Origin: Candidatus Rokuibacteriota bacterium | Lineage (GTDB): Bacteria; Methylomirabilota; Methylomirabilia; Rokubacteriales; CSP1-6 | Direction: 5' to 3' | NCBI GenBank assembly: GCA_003220475.1 | Contig: QHSO01000032.1 | Coordinates: forward strand, 1-33,369 | Length of the DNA stretch: 33,369 bases | Shown here: positions 1 through 7,149 of the stretch, piece after piece | Layout of the letters: every line of letters starts with the position of its first letter | Position numbering within the stretch: the first letter of the stretch is position 1 | Made by a program: the position numbers and the translations under genes | The notes under the pieces: model-generated | What the model was told of the DNA's origin: nothing | Seen by the model: the letters and a program-made list of their open reading frames with translations, nothing else | Database searches by the model: none

Positions 1-48
1 GGACCGCAGCCGGCACGCCCGGCCGGACCGCAGCCGGCACGCCCGGCC
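1..48 (+). repeat. 24-bp perfect tandem repeat, two copies, in frame
   Basis: Bases 1-24 and 25-48 are identical. The unit is a multiple of three and encodes TAAGTPGR twice inside the adaptor protein. More copies may lie to the left of the window edge. Confidence 0.9.
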
Positions 49-245
49 GCGTGTGGATCCTCGACGCGGAGGGCAAGCCGAAGGCCGTGGCGATCACGCT
101 CGGCATCAGCGACGGCAGCGCCACCGAGGTGCTTCGCGGTGATCTGAAGGAAGGCCAGGAGGTCATCACCGGAATCGCCGGCACCAATCCGCAAACACGT
201 CCAGGCAGCACGCCGAGCAGCAGTGGGCCGCGTCTGAGGCTCTGA
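3..245 (+). CDS. C-terminal end of MacA/HlyD-type periplasmic adaptor (5' truncated)
   Basis: Only the last 80 codons lie in the window; the frame is open to the left edge, so the real start is upstream. The residues VWILDAEGKPK followed by an ITLGISDGSATEVL strand and LKEGQEVITG match the C-terminal beta domain of MacA-like membrane fusion proteins, which bridge a MacB-type inner-membrane transporter and an outer-membrane channel. The tail after VITG is Pro/Ser/Gly-rich and low in complexity. The stop is 2 nt before the GTG of the ABC ATPase, so the three genes form one MacAB-like tripartite efflux operon. The first 16 visible residues are two copies of an 8-residue repeat (TAAGTPGR), an insertion not usual for the family. 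Substrate unknown (macrolides, peptides and lipids are known for relatives). Confidence 0.8.
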   Translation, partial: TAAGTPGRTAAGTPGRVWILDAEGKPKAVAITLGISDGSATEVLRGDLKEGQEVITGIAGTNPQTRPGSTPSSSGPRLRL

Positions 246-247
246 GC

Positions 248-988
248 GTGGCCATCATCGCCACCGAGGATCTGGGCAAGGACTACCACCTCGGCCCGCA
301 CACGGTTCACGCGCTGCGCGGCGTGTCCGTCTCGATCGAGCCCGGCGAGTTCGTCGCAGTCATGGGACCGTCGGGCTCAGGCAAGTCGACCTTCATGAAC
401 CTGCTGGGCTGTCTGGATCGCCCGACCGCCGGCCGCTACTGGCTCGACGGCGAGGACGTGGCGCGACTGTCGCGCGATCAGCTGGCGAGCGTGCGCAACG
501 CCAAGATCGGCTTCGTGTTCCAGATGTTCAATCTCCTGGCGCGGACGAGCGCGCTGGAGAACGTCGAGCTGCCGCTGCTCTACGGCGGGATCTCGGCGCG
601 CGAGCGTCGGCAGCGTGCACGGGCGCGGCTGGAGGCCGTTGGCCTCGCCGAGCGCGAGCACCATCACCCCAGCCAGCTCTCGGGCGGCCAGCAGCAGCGC
701 GTCGCCATCGCGCGCGCGCTCGTCAACGACCCCGCCGTCATTCTCGCCGACGAGCCCACGGGCAACCTCGACACGCGGACGAGCGTCGAGATCCTCGCGC
801 TGCTGCAGCGTCTCAATCGCCAGGGGCTCACGATCGTGCTCGTCACCCACGAGCAGGACATCGCCACCTATGCCGGCCGTCGTCTCGTATTTCGTGACGG
901 CCGCCTGCGCACCGACGAGCGCGTGACGTCCATCGACGCCGCGGACGTCTTGAAGACGCTGCCGGAAGAAGAAGAGGCGGTGGTCTGA
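248..988 (+). CDS. MacB/LolD-type ABC transporter ATPase subunit
   Basis: A 246-residue nucleotide-binding subunit that powers an FtsX-like (type VII/MacB) permease on the cytoplasmic side of the inner membrane. Walker [10 protein letters not shown] is at 40-48, the Q-loop Gln at about 92 (FVFQMFNLL), signature [15 protein letters not shown] at 144-158, Walker B VILADEP at 164-170 with catalytic Glu169, and H-loop His201. Length and motifs are those of the MacB/LolD/FtsE group; the FQxFNLL segment is characteristic. Start is GTG, 2 nt after the adaptor stop. The stop overlaps the permease start as TGATG, indicating translational coupling. Separate ATPase and permease chains, unlike fused E. 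coli MacB. Confidence 0.93.
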   Translation: MAIIATEDLGKDYHLGPHTVHALRGVSVSIEPGEFVAVMGPSGSGKSTFMNLLGCLDRPTAGRYWLDGEDVARLSRDQLASVRNAKIGFVFQMFNLLARTSALENVELPLLYGGISARERRQRARARLEAVGLAEREHHHPSQLSGGQQQRVAIARALVNDPAVILADEPTGNLDTRTSVEILALLQRLNRQGLTIVLVTHEQDIATYAGRRLVFRDGRLRTDERVTSIDAADVLKTLPEEEEAVV

Positions 989-2217
989 TGGTGCTCCAGG
1001 CCCTGCGCATCGCGCTGCGCTCGCTCAAGGTCAACAAGCTGCGCACGGCGCTGACGATGCTCGGCATCATGATCGGCGTCGCCGCCGTCATCGCCATGGT
1101 GTCCGTGGGCGCGGGCGCGCAGGCGCGCGTGGCCGAGCAGATTCAGAGCCTGGGCTCCAATCTGATCATCGCGCTGTCGGGCAGCAGCAACGCGGCGGGC
1201 GTCCGGCTCGGTCAGGGCAGTCAGCTCACCATCACCGAGGAGGACGCGGCCGCGATCGCGCGGGAGGTTCCGGCCGTGCAGGTGGCCGCGCCCTCGTCGC
1301 GCGGCAACGCCCAGGTCGTGTACGGCAATCTGAACTGGTCCACGGGCATCCAGGGCGTGACGGCGGAGTACTTCGAGGCACGCGACTGGCCGGTGGAGGT
1401 GGGGCGTCCAGTGCCGCAGGAAGACGTGGACGGCGCCACGAAGGTGGCCCTCCTCGGCCAGACGACGGCGCTGAACCTGTTCGGCGACGCGGATCCGATC
1501 GGCCAGATCATTCGCATCAAGAAGGTCCCCTTCACCGTGGTCGGCCTGTTGAGCCGCAAGGGTCAGAACTCGTGGGGCCAGGACCAGGACGATGTGATCC
1601 TGGTGCCGCTCTCGACGGCGAAGAAAAAGGTCCTCGGCGTGAGCCAGGCGAACGCGCGCTCCGTCGGCTCGATCTCCATCAAGGTCCGCGCCGGCGAGGA
1701 CATGACCGATGCGGAGGCACAGATCCGTGAGCTCCTGCGCCAGCGACACCGGCTGCAGCCGTACCAGGACGACGACTTCTGGCTGCGGAACCTCTCCGAG
1801 GTCCTCCAGACGCAAGAGGAGTCGTCGAAGGTGATGACGTATCTGCTCGCCGCCATCGCCTCGGTCTCGCTGCTCGTCGGCGGCATCGGCATCATGAACA
1901 TCATGCTGGTCTCGGTGACCGAGCGGACGCGCGAGATCGGCCTGCGCATGGCGGTGGGGGCGCGCGCCCGCGACATCCTCACACAGTTCCTCGTCGAGGC
2001 CGTCACGCTTTCGCTGATCGGCGGCGTGATCGGGATCCTGCTCGGCGTCGGTGGCTCGAACGCGATCAGCGCGCTCGCGGAGTGGCGCACGGTGCTGGCG
2101 CCCTCGGCCATCGTGCTCGCCTTCGGCTTCTCCGCCGCCATCGGGATCTTCTTCGGCTTCTACCCGGCGCGAAAGGCCTCGCGCCTCGATCCCATCGAAG
2201 CGCTGCGCTACGAGTAG
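988..2217 (+). CDS. MacB/FtsX-type ABC permease
   Basis: A 409-residue permease of the MacB/FtsX fold. It has an N-terminal membrane segment at about 18-42 (LRTALTMLGIMIGVAAVIAM), a large periplasmic MacB_PCD domain at about 45-270, and three C-terminal membrane segments (about 285-308, 335-358 and 375-398) forming the FtsX domain, with the hallmark TERTREIGLRMAVGA cytoplasmic loop. Together with the preceding ATPase and adaptor it would move a substrate from the periplasm or outer leaflet through an outer-membrane channel that is not in the window. Start ATG overlaps the ATPase stop. No broken motif. Confidence 0.93.
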   Translation: MVLQALRIALRSLKVNKLRTALTMLGIMIGVAAVIAMVSVGAGAQARVAEQIQSLGSNLIIALSGSSNAAGVRLGQGSQLTITEEDAAAIAREVPAVQVAAPSSRGNAQVVYGNLNWSTGIQGVTAEYFEARDWPVEVGRPVPQEDVDGATKVALLGQTTALNLFGDADPIGQIIRIKKVPFTVVGLLSRKGQNSWGQDQDDVILVPLSTAKKKVLGVSQANARSVGSISIKVRAGEDMTDAEAQIRELLRQRHRLQPYQDDDFWLRNLSEVLQTQEESSKVMTYLLAAIASVSLLVGGIGIMNIMLVSVTERTREIGLRMAVGARARDILTQFLVEAVTLSLIGGVIGILLGVGGSNAISALAEWRTVLAPSAIVLAFGFSAAIGIFFGFYPARKASRLDPIEALRYE

Positions 2218-2276
2218 CCGCCGGCAGCGGCGTCCCGGCCGCGCGGCAGTCGGCCGGCGCTCTGCTATGTTCGTCG

Positions 2277-2729
2277 ATGATGGCACGCTCCCCGAAGCGG
2301 CGCGCGCGGCGCCCGACCCGTTCGGCCCGCGCGACGCGTTCGGTTCCCCCGAAGCCGAGCGAGGCCGAGCAGCGCCTGCTGGCGCTGGCGCGTGAGCTCG
2401 CCGCGCTCGGCGTCGACCCGCTGCCGCGCGCCGTCGATCTGCTCGCCGACGCTTATGCGCCGGACGCGCCGCTGCCGCGCGCGATGTATCGCGCGTCGCT
2501 TGCCGGTCGCGGTGACAAGACCAAGATGCTGGCGCTCGCCTGGGCGCGCGAACAGGTGCGCATGGCGCTCGAGGAAATCCTCATCGGCTCGCGCACGGCC
2601 GTCGGCCTGACGGCCGAGACGCACGCGTGGGTCCTGCTCGCGGCGTGCGAGGCGCTCGCCCACGAGCCGCCCTCGGCGGTGGCCGATCGCCGCCGCGCGC
2701 TCGCCGAGCTCACGCGGCGCGCGCACTGA
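2277..2729 (+). CDS. Hypothetical protein, 150 aa
   Basis: I do not recognise this protein. It begins MMARSPKRRARR with a basic, Arg/Ser-rich stretch of about 25 residues, then a predicted all-helical body containing EQRLLALARELAALG, WAREQVRMALEEILIG and HAWVLLAACEALA. The C-terminal half recalls the ligand-binding half of TetR-like regulators, but no helix-turn-helix is visible, so no function is assigned. The tandem ATG at 2277 or 2280 is chosen because the -10-like TATGTT at 2266-2271 lies immediately upstream. It runs convergently into the LLM gene with a 20-nt overlap. Coding support is codon phase and openness only; the antisense LLM frame is the stronger gene where they overlap. Confidence 0.5.
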   Translation: MMARSPKRRARRPTRSARATRSVPPKPSEAEQRLLALARELAALGVDPLPRAVDLLADAYAPDAPLPRAMYRASLAGRGDKTKMLALAWAREQVRMALEEILIGSRTAVGLTAETHAWVLLAACEALAHEPPSAVADRRRALAELTRRAH

Positions 2730-3642
2730 GCGCCGGCAGCACGCGCGTCCCGAAGCGCTCGAGCATCGCGGTCTCGGGGAAGTCGTCGAAGCCGACCATC
2801 AGATCCGTGGCACCCGCCGCGCCATAGGCGCGCGCCCGCGCGACGACGGCGTCGGTGTCGCCGACCAGCGCCGCATCGAGCAACGGATGGTCGCGCGCGA
2901 TGCCACGGCGGCGGCAGAAGCGCTCGATCACGGCCGCGACCGGCGCGGGCGCGTCGAGAAGCGCCGCGTCCACCTCCACCGAGCGTCGAACCCCGTCGCG
3001 CGGCCGGCCCGCCATGGCGAGCGCCGCGTCGAGCTGCGCGGCGGCGTTGCCGAACGCCGCCGGCGGCAGGAACGACGCCTCCCAGCCGTCGGCGCAGCGC
3101 GCGGCGAGCGCGATCGCCCGTGGCCGCATCGCCGCGATCCACACGGGCGGGCCGCCGCGCTGCACGGGCGCCGGCGTGACGCGGGCTTCACGCAGACCGA
3201 GCGACGCCGACGTCACCGCGTCGCCGGCCCACAGACGCCGCAGTGCGTGGACCACGGTCTCGAGTCGCGCGAGGCGTTCGGCGGGCCGCGGGTACGCGAT
3301 ACCGTGGCGGCGCCACGAGTCCGCGACGCCGGGCGCCTCGGCGCCGACCGCGAAGCGTACGTCGAGCCGACCGTTCGAGAGATGATCAACGGCGACGGCG
3401 CGCTTGGCGAGCCACGAGACGTGGTGGGCGGCACGATCGAACGCATAGGTCACGGCGGGACCGATGCGACACCGCCGCGTCTCCAGTGCCAGCGCGGCCA
3501 GCAGCGTCCAGCCGTCGTGCGTCCACTCCCAGAGGCCATCACCGTAGGTCACCCGCGCGTAACCCAGCGCGTCGGCGGCCGCCCAATATCGCCGAAGCGC
3601 GGCGACGTCCGTGCCCCATGTCTGCACGCCGACGGCGATCAC
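2710..3642 (-). CDS. LLM-class (luciferase-like) flavin/F420 oxidoreductase
   Basis: A 310-residue TIM-barrel oxidoreductase of the bacterial luciferase-like superfamily, whose members use FMN or F420. Recognisable segments are GVQTWGTDVAALRRYWAAAD at the N-terminus, the CRIGPAVTYAFDRAAHHVSWLAKRA strand-helix, DHLSNGRLDVRFAVGA, PVWIAAMRPRAIALAARCADGWEAS and a C-terminal ATDLMVGFDDFPE. The frame is open far upstream across the TPR promoter, but similarity begins at the GTG at 3642 (V-I-A-V-G-V-Q), which lies 6 nt after a -10-like box with a perfect TTGACA -35. Substrate unknown. Transcribed divergently from the TPR gene. Confidence 0.85.
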   Translation of the reverse strand: MIAVGVQTWGTDVAALRRYWAAADALGYARVTYGDGLWEWTHDGWTLLAALALETRRCRIGPAVTYAFDRAAHHVSWLAKRAVAVDHLSNGRLDVRFAVGAEAPGVADSWRRHGIAYPRPAERLARLETVVHALRRLWAGDAVTSASLGLREARVTPAPVQRGGPPVWIAAMRPRAIALAARCADGWEASFLPPAAFGNAAAQLDAALAMAGRPRDGVRRSVEVDAALLDAPAPVAAVIERFCRRRGIARDHPLLDAALVGDTDAVVARARAYGAAGATDLMVGFDDFPETAMLERFGTRVLPALSARAA

Positions 3643-3648
3643 CGAGGC

Positions 3649-3678
3649 AGCATCCGCGACGGCGCGCGGGCTTGTCAA
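3649..3678 (-). promoter_or_regulatory. Promoter of the LLM gene, probably leaderless
   Basis: On the minus strand TTGACA (3678-3673) is followed after 18 nt by GATGCT (3654-3649, 3/6 match), then 6 nt, then the GTG start at 3642. Confidence 0.45.
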
Positions 3679-3695
3679 ACGCACGCGGTTTGACA
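3673..3695. promoter_or_regulatory. Perfect 8-bp inverted repeat overlapping divergent -35 boxes
   Basis: TGTCAAAC (3673-3680), a 7-nt spacer, and GTTTGACA (3688-3695) form a perfect palindrome. Each arm contains TTGACA reading outward, so the palindrome holds the -35 box for both the LLM gene (-) and the TPR gene (+). It may be just paired promoters or also an operator for a dimeric regulator. Confidence 0.6.
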
Positions 3696-3719
3696 GTCGA
3701 TGCGGGCGGTGGCTAGAGT
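3690..3719 (+). promoter_or_regulatory. Promoter of the TPR gene, probably leaderless
   Basis: TTGACA (3690-3695, perfect) and TAGAGT (3714-3719) are separated by 18 nt. A start of transcription about 7 nt after the -10 falls at or next to the ATG at 3727. Confidence 0.6.
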
Positions 3720-3726
3720 GCGCCCG

Positions 3727-4461
3727 ATGCTCGCGCGGGTCGCGGCCGTCGCCGTGCTGCTGCTCAGCGTCGCCGCCGTCGCCGCGCAGACGCCGGTGGA
3801 GGCGTCGCGCGCGCTCATTGCCCGCTACCACGAGGATCAGGCCAACATCGATCGCGCGCGCGATCTGCTCGAGGCCGCACTGAGCAAGGACCGCCAGGTG
3901 GAGACGATGGTCATGCTCTCGTACGTGCAGTTCCTGTGGGGCGACCTGCGCGCGAAGAGCGACGACGACAAGCTGGCCGCGTACGATCACGGCCGACAGC
4001 TCGGCGAGCGTGCGGTCGAGCTCGCGCCGAAGAATCCCGAGGCCCACGTCTGGTACGCGATCAACACCGCGCGCTACGGGCAGACGCGCGGCATCATGCG
4101 TTCGCTGTTCCTGCTGCCGACCGTCCAGCGCGAGATCGACACGATTCTGAGCCTGGACCCGAAGAACACGCGCGCGCAGTCGCTGGCGGGCAACGTGTAC
4201 ATGACCCTGCCAGGCATCGTTGGCGGCGATGCCGCGCGCGCGGAGGACCATTTCAAGAAGGGGCTGGCGATCGATCCGCGCTTCACCGTGCTGCGCGTGG
4301 ATCTCGCCCGACTCTACATCGCGACCGGACGATACGCGGAAGCACGGCAGGAATTGACGCGCGTGCTCGACGAGCGCGCGCCGAGGATCGTGGCGGATTG
4401 GACCGTCAGAGACGTCCCGCGCGCTCGCGGACTGCTCGACTCGATCAAGGACAAGCGCTAG
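3727..4461 (+). CDS. Exported TPR protein, TatT-like (TRAP-transporter T component family)
   Basis: A 244-residue secreted protein. Residues 1-20 (MLARVAAVAVLLLSVAAVAA) are a signal peptide. The mature part is helical with TPR-like pairs, for example DRARDLLEAALSKD, GERAVELAPKNPEAHVWYAINTARYG, AEDHFKKGLAIDPRFTVLRVDLARLYIATGRYAEA. The segment with a long helix, a PTVQREIDTIL..DP and LPGIVGGDAARAEDHFKKGL resembles TatT-type TRAP-associated proteins. No TRAP permease is present here, so the role is open. ATG 3727 fits the promoter; an in-frame ATG at 3700 lies inside the promoter and is unlikely. The stop TAG overlaps the apparent beginning of endonuclease III. Confidence 0.75.
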   Translation: MLARVAAVAVLLLSVAAVAAQTPVEASRALIARYHEDQANIDRARDLLEAALSKDRQVETMVMLSYVQFLWGDLRAKSDDDKLAAYDHGRQLGERAVELAPKNPEAHVWYAINTARYGQTRGIMRSLFLLPTVQREIDTILSLDPKNTRAQSLAGNVYMTLPGIVGGDAARAEDHFKKGLAIDPRFTVLRVDLARLYIATGRYAEARQELTRVLDERAPRIVADWTVRDVPRARGLLDSIKDKR

Positions 4462-5105
4462 ACATCGCGGACGTCATCCGCCGCCTGCGGCGGACGAAGC
4501 CGCGCTGGAACCGCACGGCGCTCGCCCTCATCGCCGAGCAGGACCGCGATCCGTTCCGCGTGCTCATCGCCTGCATCCTCTCGCTGCGGACGCAAGACGC
4601 CACGACCGGGCCGGCCGCGGCACGGCTGTTCACGGTGGCCGACACGCCGGCGGCGATGCTGCGCCTGCCGGCCCGACGCATCGCGCAGCTGATCTATCCC
4701 GTCGGCTTCTACCGCACGAAGGCGCGCGTCATTCTGGGCCTCTGTCGCGATCTGCTGGAGCGCTTCGCCGGGCGCGTGCCCGATGACATCGACGCGCTGT
4801 TGACGCTGAAGGGCGTCGGACGCAAGACGGCCAACCTCGTGGTCACCATGGGCTTCAACAAGCCCGGCATCTGCGTGGACACGCACGTGCACCGGATCTC
4901 GAATCGCCTCGGCTATGTCCGCACGCGGAACCCGGAAGAGACGGAGATGGCGCTGCGCGCGCGGCTGCCCCGGCGCTTCTGGATCGGCTACAACGACCTG
5001 CTCGTTTCGTTCGGCCAGAACGTCTGCACGCCGCTGTCGCCCCGTTGCTCGACGTGCCCCGTCCGCGCGCTCTGCCGGCGCGTCGGGGTCACGGCCTGGC
5101 GTTGA
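4398..5105 (+). CDS. nth: Endonuclease III (DNA glycosylase/AP lyase)
   Basis: Removes oxidised pyrimidines and cleaves at the resulting abasic site in base-excision repair. With the first accepted start (TTG 4398) the protein is 235 residues. The helix-hairpin-helix LKGVGRKTANLVV carries the catalytic Lys143, VDTHVHRISNRLG carries Asp161, and Cys210, 217, 220 and 226 (C-x6-C-x2-C-x5-C) form the [4Fe-4S] loop. The start is unclear: family similarity begins near 4458 (DIADVIRRLRR), directly overlapping the TPR stop, yet no ATG/GTG/TTG is there; TTG 4398 would add about 20 non-conserved residues read from the TPR gene. Likely cotranscribed with the TPR gene and facing endonuclease IV. Confidence 0.92.
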   Translation: MDRQRRPARSRTARLDQGQALDIADVIRRLRRTKPRWNRTALALIAEQDRDPFRVLIACILSLRTQDATTGPAAARLFTVADTPAAMLRLPARRIAQLIYPVGFYRTKARVILGLCRDLLERFAGRVPDDIDALLTLKGVGRKTANLVVTMGFNKPGICVDTHVHRISNRLGYVRTRNPEETEMALRARLPRRFWIGYNDLLVSFGQNVCTPLSPRCSTCPVRALCRRVGVTAWR

Positions 5106-5111
5106 TTTTAA

Positions 5112-5136
5112 TGGGGGGCCCCGACATGGCCCCCCA
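5112..5136. terminator. Hairpin between convergent endonuclease III and IV genes
   Basis: A perfect 9-bp stem (5112-5120 with 5128-5136, TGGGGGGCC/GGCCCCCCA) encloses a 7-nt loop. No U-run follows on the plus strand; on the minus strand the next bases are TTAAAATC. Probably a bidirectional transcription barrier rather than a canonical intrinsic terminator. Confidence 0.5.
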
Positions 5137-5176
5137 AACCCCCCAGCGCTCGGGGCGGCCCGGCGAAGCCGTGCCA

Positions 5177-5222
5177 CCCCTCGATGACCGTGAGGAAGCT
5201 GGGGCGCCCCTCGATTACCGTG
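5177..5222. repeat. 16-bp direct repeat, two copies 30 bp apart
   Basis: CCCCTCGATGACCGTG (5177-5192) and CCCCTCGATTACCGTG (5207-5222) differ at one base. The second copy contains the endonuclease IV stop codon (TAA, minus strand). With the nearby G-run hairpin this makes about 110 nt of repeat-like non-coding DNA between the two repair genes. Confidence 0.6.
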
Positions 5223-6081
5223 CTCCGCGGAGGCGGCGGAGCGTCGCGAGGTTGCGGAGATCGGCCGTCGGCTCGGGCTCCTTCGGCGTCTCCAGTACTT
5301 TCGGCACGCGCGCGAAGCGGCGATCGTTCAGCAGCAGGCGGAACGGACGCAGGCCCAGTCGCCCGCGACCGATGTGCTCGTGGCGATCGAGGCCGGAGCC
5401 CAGCGGGGCGCTCGCGTCGTTCAGGTGGAAGGCGAGCACACGCCCCAGCCCCACGGTTCGCGCGCAACGCTCCATCGCCGCCGCGTAGCCGGTCGGCGTC
5501 CGGATGTCATAGCCGGCGACGAAGAGATGGCAGGTGTCGAGACAGATGCCCACGCGCTCGGCGCGCCGCACACGCCCGATGATCCCCGCGAGGTCCTCGA
5601 ATGTGCCGCCGAGCGTGTGACCACCGCCCGCGGTGTTCTCGAGCGCGACGCGCACGCGCGCCCGCGGCACGCGCGCGAGCGCCTCGTCCAGCGCGCGGGC
5701 GACCGCCGCGAGGCCGGCCTCGTGGCCGGCGCCGAGATGCGATCCCGGGTGCACGACGAGAAAGCCGAGGCCGAGCGCCTCGGCGCGCCGCAGCTCGTCG
5801 CTGAACGTTTCGACCGCCTGCCGCCACGCGGCCGGCACCGGCGTCGCGAGGTTCACGAGATAGCTGCCGTGGGCGAACGCGTGGCGGATGCGATGGCGTC
5901 GTCGCGCCGCACGGAACGCCGTCACGGCCCGGGGATCGAGCGGCGGCGCCGCCCACTGGCGCTGGTTCTTGAGGAAGATCTGGATGGCGCCGCAGCCGAG
6001 CTCGCGGCCGCGCCCGGGTGCCAAGTCGAGCCCGCCCGCGACCGACACATGCGCGCCCAGCTCGTCCAACCGACGCGTCAC
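5215..6081 (-). CDS. nfo: Endonuclease IV (AP endonuclease, xylose-isomerase-like TIM barrel)
   Basis: A 288-residue zinc AP endonuclease that nicks 5' to abasic sites in base-excision repair. Diagnostic segments: GAHVSVAGGLDLAP at the N-terminus, IQIFLKNQRQW, AHGSYLVNLATP, VHPGSHLGAG, a Glu in ALENTAGGGHTLGGTFEDL, GICLDTCHLFVAGYDIRT, and HLNDASAPLGSGLDRHEHIGRGRLG; these carry the metal-binding His, Glu and Asp residues. The GTG at 6081 is chosen because conservation begins 10 codons later and a TAGGCT box sits 7 nt upstream. It is convergent with endonuclease III, an enzyme acting in the same pathway, and divergent from the diiron gene. Confidence 0.92.
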   Translation of the reverse strand: MTRRLDELGAHVSVAGGLDLAPGRGRELGCGAIQIFLKNQRQWAAPPLDPRAVTAFRAARRRHRIRHAFAHGSYLVNLATPVPAAWRQAVETFSDELRRAEALGLGFLVVHPGSHLGAGHEAGLAAVARALDEALARVPRARVRVALENTAGGGHTLGGTFEDLAGIIGRVRRAERVGICLDTCHLFVAGYDIRTPTGYAAAMERCARTVGLGRVLAFHLNDASAPLGSGLDRHEHIGRGRLGLRPFRLLLNDRRFARVPKVLETPKEPEPTADLRNLATLRRLRGAR

Positions 6082-6098
6082 GCGGCCCAGCCTACACC

Positions 6099-6128
6099 TT
6101 GCATCGACGGGGGCGGTGGCGGGATAAT
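6099..6128 (+). promoter_or_regulatory. Promoter of the diiron protein gene
   Basis: GATAAT (6123-6128, 5/6 to the -10 consensus) lies 18 nt after TTGCAT (6099-6104, weak -35). The predicted leader is about 45 nt and contains the GGGAGG ribosome-binding site at 6170-6175, five nt before ATG 6181, so this gene is not leaderless. Confidence 0.5.
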
Positions 6129-6180
6129 CCGAACCACACCGTACTGGCACAAGACTCGTCGGTTTCCCCGGGAGGCATCT

Positions 6181-7149
6181 ATGCAGCCGCGGCCGATTCC
6201 CACCACGATGACGACGATGTTCGAGTACGACTACGCCACCGCCGAGGCCGATTTGCGCCGGCTCTACGAAAACGCCAAGCGCGACCAGTGGAATGCCTCC
6301 CGAGACATCCCGTGGACGGCCCCGGCCACCGACGACGGCCGCGTGATCGCCGACGAGCTGATCGACATCTACGGCTCGCCGCTCTGGGACCGTCTGTCCG
6401 AGGCGCAGCGCGTGGAGCTCAATCGGCGCATCGCCGCCTGGCGGCTGTCGACCCTGATGTACGGCGAGCAAGGCGCGATGCTCGCGTGCAGCCAGCTCGT
6501 CGACGTCGTCGAGGGCGCCGACCACAAGTTCTTCCAGGCGACGCAGGTCATGGACGAGGCCCGCCACAACGAGGTGCTCGACCGGTACATCACCGAGCGC
6601 CTCGGTATCCGTTACGGCGTGCCGCAGAACGAGCGCGATCTGTTCGACTCGATCCTCACCGAGAGCCGCTGGTACCTCAAGACGATTGCGCTGCAGCTGG
6701 TGGCCGAGACGTTCGCGGTCGCGCTGTTCAAGATGATGGGCGAAAGTGCGCGCGATCCCGTGCTCGGCGAGGTCTGCAAGCGCGTGCTGCAGGACGAGTC
6801 GCGGCACATGGGCTTCGGCATGCTGTCGCTCCCGCGCGTGGTGAGCGAGGCGTCCGAGACCGAGCGGCGCGAGCTCGAAGACTACACCTGCTTCGCGCTG
6901 GAAAAGACGCTGACGGGCTTCTTTCCCGCCGAGGCCTATCGGGACATGGGATTCTCGCCGGCCGAGATGGACGAGGTCCGCCGCTATCGGCGAGAGACGG
7001 CGGCGTCGAACGACTACGCGCCGTTCCGAAAATACTTCCGCAAGGACATGCACTCCTCGATGGTGCAGAACCTGGCGCGCATCGGCCTGTTGAGCGATCG
7101 CGTGCGCCCGCGCCTGGAGCGTCTGGGCATCAGCCTGCCGACGCCCTGA
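6181..7149 (+). CDS. Ferritin-like diiron protein (R2/AurF-like oxygenase fold)
   Basis: A 322-residue helical protein with a complete diiron carboxylate site: Glu96, E126-x-x-H129 (DEARH), Glu176 (AETF) and E206-x-x-H209 (DESRH). This two-ExxH, two-extra-Glu layout is that of ribonucleotide-reductase R2-like proteins and N-oxygenases, so oxygen activation on a small molecule or lipid is plausible, but the substrate cannot be read from the sequence. No radical-bearing Tyr assignment is attempted. ATG 6181 has the RBS GGGAGG at 5-nt spacing. It is a single-gene unit; its end overlaps the SRPBCC gene by 20 nt on the opposite strand. Confidence 0.85.
   Translation: MQPRPIPTTMTTMFEYDYATAEADLRRLYENAKRDQWNASRDIPWTAPATDDGRVIADELIDIYGSPLWDRLSEAQRVELNRRIAAWRLSTLMYGEQGAMLACSQLVDVVEGADHKFFQATQVMDEARHNEVLDRYITERLGIRYGVPQNERDLFDSILTESRWYLKTIALQLVAETFAVALFKMMGESARDPVLGEVCKRVLQDESRHMGFGMLSLPRVVSEASETERRELEDYTCFALEKTLTGFFPAEAYRDMGFSPAEMDEVRRYRRETAASNDYAPFRKYFRKDMHSSMVQNLARIGLLSDRVRPRLERLGISLPTP

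Noticed and set aside
868-2286. Long minus-strand open frame opposite the MacB permease
   Set aside because: Low-complexity Arg/Ala/His-rich translation, shadow of a GC-rich gene with strong family motifs on the plus strand.
2710-2729. Identical 20-nt convergent overlaps here and at 7130-7149
   Set aside because: Sequences are unrelated and the equal length is most likely chance.
5374-6180. N-terminal extension of the diiron frame
   Set aside because: It runs antisense through endonuclease IV; the RBS and family similarity fix the start at 6181.
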